The notes beneath the pieces are model-generated. The model was not told the DNA's origin. It did not search any database and saw only the letters and a program-made list of their open reading frames with translations. Of a stretch of 12,819 nucleotides of DNA, positions 8,063 to 12,819 are shown piece after piece. Every line of letters begins with the position of its first letter. Position 1 is the stretch's first letter. The DNA is from Verrucomicrobiota bacterium (GTDB taxonomy: Bacteria > Verrucomicrobiota > Verrucomicrobiia > Opitutales > Opitutaceae). Position numbers and translations under genes: made by a program. The DNA is taken from positions 1 through 12,819 of the forward strand of contig JAURJO010000305.1 of assembly GCA_030832235.1 (NCBI GenBank). The letters are read 5' to 3'.

Positions 8063-8814
8063 GCGACGCGGCGCCGTTTGCGCGGGATGACCCGCGGGTC
8101 GAGCCGGTGCGGGTGTGGTGCCTGCCGCTCGAGCGGAATACGGCGCGCGTGGCGGCGTGGCGGGCGGCTTTGCCGGTGGAAGAGCAGGCCCGCGCGGCAA
8201 GGTTCCGGCAGCCCGACGATGCGGCGCGTCTGGTGCTCGGGCGGACCGCGCTTCGGCGCGTATTGGGAGCCCGGCTGCAGTGTTCTCCCGCGGCTGTGCC
8301 GCTGGTGCCGGGGCCCAACGGCAAGCCGGTGCTGCCTCCGGAGAGTCCGCCGTGGCAGTTTAACCTGAGCCACAGCGGCGACTGGCTTTTGCTGGCGCTG
8401 GCGTGGCGGCGGCGGGTGGGGATCGATGTAGAGGCTTGGCGGGACCTCGAGTATGCCGCGTTGGCCGAGCTGGCGTTTGCGCCCGAAGAGCGCGCCGCGC
8501 TGGCGGCGGCGCCCGGGGCCGAGCGGGCGGCGACTTTTTTTGCGGTGTGGACGCGCAAGGAAGCGTTGCTGAAGGCCCGCGGACTCGGCCTGGGGGCCTT
8601 TCCCCTGGATGAATTTGCGGTCGAGCCGCGTCCTCACGTGCGACCGCAGGTGATACGCTGGCGGGGCGAGTCCCACCCTGGGCGGGCCTGGCGGCTCTTT
8701 TCGCTGCCGATCGTGGAGCGGTGCAGCGCCTGCTTGGCGGTTGAGCACCACGCCGAGGAGCACGATGGGCCGCTGGAGTGGGAAAAGGAGATCGATCTAA
8801 GCGACGGACAATAG
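8059..8814 (+). CDS. Sfp-type 4'-phosphopantetheinyl transferase
   Basis: 251 residues, GTG start overlapping the mbtH stop (GTGA). It transfers the phosphopantetheine arm of coenzyme A to the serine of carrier proteins, here most likely Ser273 and Ser1330 of the adjacent NRPS. Family motifs in order: NGKPVL (87-92), FNLSHSG (101-107), GIDVE (121-125) and WTRKEALLKARGLGL (164-178). The Mg-binding acidic residues correspond to Asp123, Glu125 and Glu168. Length fits the Sfp group (about 220-250) rather than the short AcpS group. The last 18 bases overlap the 3' end of the type II thioesterase gene on the other strand. Confidence 0.96.
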   Translation: MSDAAPFARDDPRVEPVRVWCLPLERNTARVAAWRAALPVEEQARAARFRQPDDAARLVLGRTALRRVLGARLQCSPAAVPLVPGPNGKPVLPPESPPWQFNLSHSGDWLLLALAWRRRVGIDVEAWRDLEYAALAELAFAPEERAALAAAPGAERAATFFAVWTRKEALLKARGLGLGAFPLDEFAVEPRPHVRPQVIRWRGESHPGRAWRLFSLPIVERCSACLAVEHHAEEHDGPLEWEKEIDLSDGQ

Positions 8815-9555
8815 AAATTCCTGCGCGGCGCGGGCGGTGGCCGACGGGTCGGCCTGCAGGAAAAAGTGGTCGCCCGGAAATATGCGGGTGGTGAGCGGAC
8901 CCGTGACGAGATCGCGCCAGCCCGCGAGATCCGTTGCGCTGACCAGAGGATCGCGATCGCCGCCAAAGGCGGCGACGGGGCAATGGAGGTTCGGCCCCAC
9001 CCGGTGTTGGTAGCTCTCGTAAACGGCGATGTCGGCGCGGAGGGTGGGCAGGACGAGGGCGAGCAGCTCGGTGTTGGCGAGCACGGCGGGAGGGATGCCG
9101 TTGTAGCGGTCACGGAGGGCGGTCACGAACTCGGCGTCGGCCAGGGCGGCGAGGCGCGGCGAGGGTGCCGGATGAACGGGCGGGCGGGCGCCGGCGACGA
9201 TGAGGGCGAGCGGGCCGGGGGGGCCGGCGGCCTGCAACTCGCGGGTGAGCGCATAGGCGAAGACCGCGCCGAGACTATGGCCGAGCAAGGCGTAGGGGGG
9301 AGTCAGGTGAGGGACCAATTCGTCGCGCAGGCGCTCCAACGCCTCCGCGAAGTCGGCGATGGGCTTTTCGCGCAGGCGCGTTTCGCGGCCCGGGAAGCGG
9401 ACGGCCCAGAGTTCGATGCGAGGATCCATCGCCGCCGCCCAAGGATGAAACGCCGAGGCTCCGCCGCCGGCAAAAGGAAACGCGTAGAGACGAATCGAGT
9501 TTTTAACCGAGCCCGGTTTGATGCGGTGGAGCCAGCGAGACGGCGCGAGGGTCAT
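8797..9555 (-). CDS. Type II (editing) thioesterase
   Basis: 252-residue alpha/beta hydrolase of the free-standing thioesterase II family. These proteins remove wrong acyl groups from carrier-protein arms and restore stalled NRPS modules. The opening FPFAGGGASAFHPW (27-40) and WAVRFPGRETR (50-60) are typical. The nucleophile elbow is GHSLGA with Ser94; the acid is Asp200 or Asp202 in FGGDRDP; the histidine is His230 in PGDHFF. It is distinct from the type I thioesterase fused to the NRPS. It is the last gene of the leftward operon, 35 bases after the outer-membrane protein gene. A 7-bp inverted repeat fills that gap, and there is no Shine-Dalgarno motif. The family-typical core begins near residue 20, so a slightly later start is possible. 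The 3' end overlaps the phosphopantetheinyl transferase gene. Confidence 0.95.
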   Translation of the reverse strand: MTLAPSRWLHRIKPGSVKNSIRLYAFPFAGGGASAFHPWAAAMDPRIELWAVRFPGRETRLREKPIADFAEALERLRDELVPHLTPPYALLGHSLGAVFAYALTRELQAAGPPGPLALIVAGARPPVHPAPSPRLAALADAEFVTALRDRYNGIPPAVLANTELLALVLPTLRADIAVYESYQHRVGPNLHCPVAAFGGDRDPLVSATDLAGWRDLVTGPLTTRIFPGDHFFLQADPSATARAAQEFLLSVA

Positions 9556-9556
9556 A

Positions 9557-9589
9557 GGGGAGCAACGAGAATGGTCGCGGGCGCTCCCC
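9557..9589. repeat. 7-bp inverted repeat in the gap before the type II thioesterase
   Basis: GGGGAGC (9557-9563) and GCTCCCC (9583-9589) are perfect inverted repeats separated by 19 bases. On the leftward transcript the 3' arm ends one base before the thioesterase ATG (9555). No T tract follows, so it is not an intrinsic terminator. It could modulate translation of the thioesterase or be chance in GC-rich DNA. Confidence 0.45.
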
Positions 9590-9590
9590 C

Positions 9591-10622
9591 TTAGAACTTA
9601 AACTGCAAGCCGGTGTTCGTTTGATACTGCAGCTCTTCGATACCTTGCGCCGGGCGTCCGTCGTAGGTTGATTCGAGGCTGGTTTGGAGGCCGATCGTTT
9701 TGGTGAGTTGCACGGTGAGACTCACGGAAGCAGAGGCGCGGATATATTGTGGATCCGAGAATGATCTGACCGCCTTGAGCTTCTGTTGGAGGGAAATGGT
9801 GGGCGAAAGGGAGTGATTGAGGATCTGGTAGAAGCCGTAGCCGAAATGTTGGTCGTCAACGTCGCCCACGTATTCTTTTTCGCCGAAGGAATAGGCCAGT
9901 CCTGGCGCCACCATGAAGGTGGTCGAAGGCGTTTGCACCAAGGTCCGGGCGAAACCGATCAGTTGCTCCGTATGATGGGTAATCGTCTTGGGTGGATCGC
10001 GGAGAAAACTTGTTTGTGAGACGATGCGGTATTTTGGCGAAAGGATGTAGTCATGCTGAAACGTGGCCAAGAAGGTATCGGAATACGCCGGGGCCGGCTT
10101 GGCCCGCGCCAAACTGTAGCTGGCGATGAGCGAGTTGATGTGGCGGGCGGTGGCGCGCTCGATGCCCAGATTCACGTTTAGACTCCGCACGGAGCCTTGG
10201 CCCAAGGTGGGTGCGGGCGCGGACATGTGGCCGAAAGTGACCAGCAGGTTGCGCGTCCAAACCGGCGCTTGGGGAGTGGGGGCGGCGGGATTGGCGATCG
10301 CCGGCTGCAAAACCGGGCCGACGGTGGGAAGCGAGGAAGGGGGGGGCGAACCCGCCGAGGAGGCCGCGGGATTGCCCGCCGAGTTACGCGGAGCGGCGGT
10401 GGCCGCGACCCCGGCGCGGGACGTGATGGCCGCGGGGGAGAACTTTAACGTCCCGAGGAGAGAGTCGCGGAACGTAACCTCGGTGGCGGATTCGGCCACG
10501 AGTTCGCCCACCAGGGTGGTGCCGTTGGTGAGAACGATGGTTTGTTTTTCGGTCGTCTGAGCGTGGCTGGCGCCGGCGAGGGCGAAGCTGAACGAGAGCA
10601 GGGTAACGAGGAGTCGATTCAT
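9591..10622 (-). CDS. Secreted DUF481/YdiY-like outer-membrane beta-barrel protein
   Basis: 343 residues. A signal peptide (about 1-21, MNRLLVTLLSFSFALAGASHA, probable cleavage before Gln22) sends it to the periplasm. Residues about 27-68 form a small beta-rich module (TIVLTNGTTLVGELVAES, then FRDSLLGTLKFSPAAITS) like the region often found before DUF481 barrels. An Ala/Pro/Ser-rich linker (about 70-120) follows. Residues about 123-343 are alternating beta strands rich in aromatic, Ser and Thr residues and end in QFKF, the C-terminal aromatic typical of outer-membrane barrels. The family call rests on pattern rather than strong motifs. It lies between the exporter gene (27 bases upstream) and the type II thioesterase gene (35 bases downstream) in one leftward operon. 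A role in outer-membrane passage or envelope response to the peptide is possible (inference). No Shine-Dalgarno motif. Confidence 0.72.
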   Translation of the reverse strand: MNRLLVTLLSFSFALAGASHAQTTEKQTIVLTNGTTLVGELVAESATEVTFRDSLLGTLKFSPAAITSRAGVAATAAPRNSAGNPAASSAGSPPPSSLPTVGPVLQPAIANPAAPTPQAPVWTRNLLVTFGHMSAPAPTLGQGSVRSLNVNLGIERATARHINSLIASYSLARAKPAPAYSDTFLATFQHDYILSPKYRIVSQTSFLRDPPKTITHHTEQLIGFARTLVQTPSTTFMVAPGLAYSFGEKEYVGDVDDQHFGYGFYQILNHSLSPTISLQQKLKAVRSFSDPQYIRASASVSLTVQLTKTIGLQTSLESTYDGRPAQGIEELQYQTNTGLQFKF

Positions 10623-10649
10623 AGGAGAGAGGGGCTCAATTTGGCGGCT

Positions 10650-12332
10650 TTATCCGGAACGTCGTTTGCGTTCGGTTTCGAAGGCCTTGACGTGATGTTC
10701 GCCTTCGAGGAAGCGACCGTAATCCATCTTCAGCACGCGATCCGCGTAGGCGAAATAGGCGTCGTCGTGGGTCACGGCCACGACCGTTTGGCCGCGGGCT
10801 TTCATGGCGGGCAGGAGTTCGGTGTAAAAGAAGCGGCGGAAGACCGGGTCTTGGTCGGCGGCCCACTCGTCAAAGATGAAGACGGGGCGGCGTTCAGTTT
10901 GGGCGAGGGCGAGGGCCAGGCGTTTCCGCTGGCCGGTGGAGAGCGCGGTGGTGGTGAGCTCCCGGTTGACGATATCGACCTGGCCCGAGAGCTCCATGGT
11001 GGCGAACAAGTCGCGCAGGTGGGCTTCGTCGGCCTCGTTTACGCCGATCAGGCGGCGGAACAGAAAAAAATCGGTGAAGATCGGCGTGAACAGATTTCGG
11101 TAGGACCCGAGGCGATCGGGGGTGACCGGTTTGCCGTTCCACACGAGCTGGCCGGAGGAGGGTTCGTAGAGGGAAGTGAGGACCTTGAGGAACGTGGACT
11201 TCCCGCTGCCGTTGCCCCCGACGATGAAGACGATTTCTCCGGCTTGCAGAGTGAAGTCGAAGGGTTGGAGTTGGAAACGGTGGCCCTCGTTGCCCGGGCT
11301 GGGCTCGTATTCGAAGCCGGTGCCAGCGCAAGCGAGCGATTCGAACGGTTCGGTCGTGATCGGCTTCCGTTCGATCATCGCCTCCAACTCGCTCCGTTGC
11401 TGCTTAAGGTCGTTTTCGAGCGCTTCGATGTTGGCGATGGAGGCCTCGGCGCGGCTGAGGGCGGGGATGGCCATGACCACGTCGCTGATGGGCCCGCTGG
11501 CGAACAGGACGATGGCGATGACGGAAGCGATGATGGGGATATCTGTGGGCCGGAAATTGGGCAGGAGGAACAGCACCCCGGCGATGGTGAAGAGCATAAA
11601 CGTCTGGCTGAGCAGCGCGGACTGGTTCATCGTCCGGCCGGTTTTGACGCGGAGGGCGGCGGTTTCGTTGATGACGTTCCAGATCTCGACGCCGAAGAAG
11701 TCCTGACTCTTCTCGCGGTTCAGTTTGAGCTGCTTGTAGCCGGACATGACGCCTTCGAGGTTGTGGAAAAACGCGTTTTCCAGCCGCGACGCCTCCCCCA
11801 ACTCGTGGGCGAGGGTGTGACTCTTCTGCATGTAGAGGTAAACGGCGCTCCCGACCATGATGAGCGTGATGGCGAGCGCCCACATCGAGTGGATGCCAAT
11901 CCAGACCAGGACGAACGCGACCATGAAGGCGGATGAGGTGGCGTTGACGATCGAGCCGGCGGCGTAGGAGAGGGTGATCGAATCGGTCGAGAGCGTCGAT
12001 ATCACCCGACCGCGGTCAATGCGTTCGAACACCGCGAGGCTGGTTGTTTTTAGGCCCTCGATGATCCGCACCCGCAGTTTTTGTACGATGCCTTCGATGA
12101 TGCGATTGGTGCGATTGAGCACGTATTCCTTCGTTACCCAGAAAGCGAACAGGCAGACCGCGAACAGGAGGAACTCGCGCACGTGTAGCTCGCCCGGGCG
12201 CAAGCTTTTGGCTGTCTTGATGGCCACGCTCACGCTCAGGCCGTTGGCGAGGCCCGCGAGGAGGGAAAGCGCTACGAGGGTGCCGCGGAATTCCGGCGAT
12301 TCGCGGCGAATGAAGTCGATAAATTTTTTCAA
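10650..12332 (-). CDS. Cyclic-peptide ABC exporter, SyrD/PvdE type (fused permease-ATPase)
   Basis: 560-residue half-transporter that would dimerise in the inner membrane and export a peptide or its precursor using ATP. The N-terminal half has about six hydrophobic segments (for example about 17-37, 53-73, 128-165, 245-290). The C-terminal nucleotide-binding domain has Walker A GGNGSGKST (Lys378), signature LSTGQ (464-468), Walker B VFIFDE (Asp488, Glu489) and switch His522 (VTHDD). LSTGQRKRLALALA and FDEWAADQDPVFRRFFY are characteristic of the SyrD/PvdE/YojI cyclic-peptide exporter group, not of general lipid or drug exporters. The start is TTG at 12332: the frame closes at stops shortly upstream (TAG, then TAA at 12362-12360), no ATG or GTG lies between, and MKKFIDFIRRESPEF fits the usual N-terminus. 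It heads the operon with the outer-membrane and thioesterase genes. A promoter and structured leader lie upstream. Confidence 0.94.
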   Translation of the reverse strand: MKKFIDFIRRESPEFRGTLVALSLLAGLANGLSVSVAIKTAKSLRPGELHVREFLLFAVCLFAFWVTKEYVLNRTNRIIEGIVQKLRVRIIEGLKTTSLAVFERIDRGRVISTLSTDSITLSYAAGSIVNATSSAFMVAFVLVWIGIHSMWALAITLIMVGSAVYLYMQKSHTLAHELGEASRLENAFFHNLEGVMSGYKQLKLNREKSQDFFGVEIWNVINETAALRVKTGRTMNQSALLSQTFMLFTIAGVLFLLPNFRPTDIPIIASVIAIVLFASGPISDVVMAIPALSRAEASIANIEALENDLKQQRSELEAMIERKPITTEPFESLACAGTGFEYEPSPGNEGHRFQLQPFDFTLQAGEIVFIVGGNGSGKSTFLKVLTSLYEPSSGQLVWNGKPVTPDRLGSYRNLFTPIFTDFFLFRRLIGVNEADEAHLRDLFATMELSGQVDIVNRELTTTALSTGQRKRLALALAQTERRPVFIFDEWAADQDPVFRRFFYTELLPAMKARGQTVVAVTHDDAYFAYADRVLKMDYGRFLEGEHHVKAFETERKRRSG

Positions 12333-12346
12333 AGGTAACGATGGGA

Positions 12347-12364
12347 GCTAAGCCCGTGCTTAGC
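12347..12364 (-). promoter_or_regulatory. Perfect 7-bp hairpin just upstream of the exporter TTG start
   Basis: GCTAAGC (12347-12353), loop CCGT, GCTTAGC (12358-12364). The stem begins 14 bases before the TTG start and contains the TAA that ends the 40-codon leader frame. No T run follows on the leftward transcript, so it is not a simple terminator. It could be an RNA structure controlling initiation at the weak TTG codon or a protein-binding site. Confidence 0.5.
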
Positions 12365-12482
12365 GCGCCGCGCCGGGGCGGGCGTCGGGATGTCGATGCG
12401 AGTTGCCGGCCAAAAAAGAGTGCCCGTCGAAAGATCGCCCCTTGGCGCCGGAGTCGATCCAGAGAAAGCGTGGAAATTCCAT
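12360..12482 (-). CDS. Possible 40-residue leader ORF upstream of the exporter
   Basis: An ATG-initiated frame of 40 codons (starting MEFPRFLWIDSGAKG) ends in TAA at 12362-12360, 27 bases before the exporter start and in the same frame. It lies just downstream of the predicted promoter, so it would be in the 5' leader. It has no Shine-Dalgarno motif and no family I recognise; the second half is rich in Gly, His, Arg and Ala with no membrane segment. The frame is open further upstream (to about 12593), but that part crosses the predicted promoter and the palindromic element. It may be a real leader peptide or chance. Confidence 0.25.
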   Translation of the reverse strand: MEFPRFLWIDSGAKGRSFDGHSFLAGNSHRHPDARPGAAR

Positions 12483-12522
12483 GTGAGCACGGGGAGGTGA
12501 TTGGCTGCGTGAGTCCATAGCG

Positions 12523-12551
12523 ATTTTTCCCGCGCCCGAGCGGCTTGGCAA
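12523..12551 (-). promoter_or_regulatory. Predicted sigma70-type promoter of the exporter operon
   Basis: Read leftwards: TTGCCA (12551-12546, 5 of 6 to TTGACA), a 17-base spacer, then AAAAAT (12528-12523, 4 of 6 to TATAAT). Transcription would start near 12516 and give a leader of about 184 bases. It is the only well-spaced hexamer pair I found in this gap. The -10 is imperfect, so confidence is moderate. Confidence 0.45.
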
Positions 12552-12553
12552 GA

Positions 12554-12563
12554 GATTTAAATC
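12554..12563. promoter_or_regulatory. AT-rich 10-bp palindrome next to the -35 element (possible operator)
   Basis: GATTTAAATC is a perfect palindrome in otherwise GC-rich DNA, 2 bases upstream of the predicted exporter -35 box. Position and symmetry fit a regulator half-site pair, but no regulator gene is visible and a 10-bp palindrome can arise by chance. Confidence 0.3.
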
Positions 12564-12578
12564 GCAGGAGGGCCGTAG

Positions 12579-12680
12579 CCACCGCGTATTCACGAAGGGA
12601 AGCGAAGGGAGGTGGCAGCGGAGACGCCCCTCCCTCTCCGCCGTAACCTCCCTTCGCTTCCCTTCGTGAATACGCGGTGG
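12579..12680. repeat. Long palindromic element, two perfect 35-base arms
   Basis: The arm at 12579-12613 is the exact reverse complement of 12646-12680. The 32-base centre has its own 7-bp stem, GCGGAGA (12618-12624) with TCTCCGC (12635-12641), so the whole 102 bases can fold into one long hairpin or DNA cruciform. The arms contain purine-rich short repeats (GAAGGGAAGCGAAGGGAGG) and no coding sense. It looks like a dispersed intergenic palindrome (REP/MITE-like), though only one copy is in view. It lies between the exporter promoter and the IS3 end. Confidence 0.85.
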
Positions 12681-12692
12681 TCTGGGCCCCAG

Positions 12693-12698
12693 AAAGGA
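12693..12698 (+). promoter_or_regulatory. Shine-Dalgarno-like ribosome binding site of the IS3 orfA
   Basis: AAAGGA ends 8 bases before the ATG at 12707. It is the only start in the window with a clear Shine-Dalgarno match and so supports that start codon. It lies in the loop of the 8-bp inverted repeat formed by 12679-12686 and 12699-12706. Confidence 0.6.
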
Positions 12699-12706
12699 CC
12701 CAGACC

Positions 12707-12819
12707 ATGAAAGGTAAAAGACATACGACAGAAGATAAGATCCGCATCCTGCGGGCTGCCGATGGCGGCAAAAGTATCGTAGAAGTCTGCAAGGAGAAGA
12801 ACATCTCGGAGCAGACCTA
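12707..12819 (+). CDS. IS3-family transposase OrfA (N-terminal part, runs off the window)
   Basis: 37 residues are visible: MKGKRHTTEDKIRILRAADG, then a stretch with KSIVEVCKEKNISEQT. This is the N-terminal helix-turn-helix of the IS3/IS911 OrfA family (Transposase_8, HTH_Tnp_1), which binds the IS ends and in full-length elements is joined to OrfB by programmed frameshift. The frame is intact to the edge; whether the element is complete cannot be told. A ribosome binding site lies 8 bases upstream. Confidence 0.88.
   Translation, partial: MKGKRHTTEDKIRILRAADGGKSIVEVCKEKNISEQT

Larger units (their letters stand above)
12681..12819 (+). mobile_element. IS3-family insertion sequence, left end (truncated by window edge)
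   Basis: The element is recognised from its OrfA start at 12707. The outer boundary is inferred to lie at about 12678-12681, where the preceding palindrome stops. The short region before the ATG holds two overlapping inverted repeats: TCTGGG (12681-12686) with CCCAGA (12688-12693), and GGTCTGGG (12679-12686) with CCCAGACC (12699-12706). The right end, OrfB and any target duplication lie outside the window, so the boundary is approximate. Codon use here is more AT-rich than in the neighbouring genes. Confidence 0.7.

Noticed and set aside
10650..10672. Imperfect hairpin at the end of the exporter gene (CCGGAACG with CGTTCGG)
   Set aside because: It needs a bulge and has no T tract in the direction of transcription; the next gene follows after 27 bases, so it is not supported as a terminator.
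10542..11936. 464-codon plus-strand open frame opposite the exporter gene
   Set aside because: Gly/Glu/Asp-rich translation without family motifs; the opposite strand carries all ABC ATPase motifs in order.
12016..12804. 262-codon minus-strand frame across the palindrome and IS end
   Set aside because: It overlaps the exporter gene in another frame, runs through both arms of the palindrome and antisense to OrfA, and has no domain.
1..12819. CRISPR arrays, tRNA, rRNA
   Set aside because: No regularly spaced direct repeats, no tRNA-like cloverleaf or rRNA sequence was recognised in the few non-coding stretches.

Overview
The window is one edge of a nonribosomal peptide (NRP) biosynthetic gene cluster from a GC-rich Gram-negative bacterium. 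The taxon is inferred. High GC, an outer-membrane barrel protein, pyrimidine-rich start-site leaders without Shine-Dalgarno motifs and intergenic palindromes would all fit Verrucomicrobiota, perhaps an Opitutaceae-like lineage. I cannot confirm this without a database search.

The left part is read rightwards. Positions 1-4979 hold the 3' end of a large NRPS gene that starts outside the window. Its visible order is embedded methyltransferase (C-terminal part), adenylation domain C-terminal end, carrier protein, condensation, adenylation, carrier protein, thioesterase. This is the end of an assembly line: a methylated (probably N-methylated) residue, then one last residue, then release or cyclisation. 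Next come a CmlA-type di-iron beta-hydroxylase (5001-6590) and a GT1/UGT-type glycosyltransferase (6590-7822), whose start overlaps the hydroxylase stop by one base. A probable intrinsic terminator (7802-7839) spans the glycosyltransferase stop. It is followed by an MbtH-like protein (7847-8062) and a Sfp-type phosphopantetheinyl transferase (8059-8814), joined by a 4-base overlap.

The right part is read leftwards, from about 12516 down to 8797. In transcription order it holds a SyrD/PvdE-type cyclic-peptide ABC exporter with a TTG start (12332-10650), a secreted DUF481/YdiY-like outer-membrane barrel protein (10622-9591) and a type II editing thioesterase (9555-8797). The last gene runs 18 bases into the 3' end of the phosphopantetheinyl transferase gene, so the two operons converge with no room between them. 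The exporter has a plausible sigma70-type promoter (12523-12551), a leader of about 180 bases with a 40-codon open frame, and a perfect 7-bp hairpin just before its start.

The far right (12579-12819) holds a 102-base palindromic element with perfect 35-base arms. It directly abuts the left end and first codons of an IS3-family transposase OrfA, cut by the window edge.

Working model (inference): the pantetheinyl transferase activates the carrier proteins, MbtH supports the adenylation domains, and the CmlA homologue hydroxylates a carrier-bound amino acid at C-beta. The glycosyltransferase may then use that hydroxyl. The type I thioesterase releases the peptide, the type II thioesterase clears blocked carriers, and the ABC protein exports the product, possibly with help from the outer-membrane protein. 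The full product cannot be deduced because most of the NRPS is upstream of the window.
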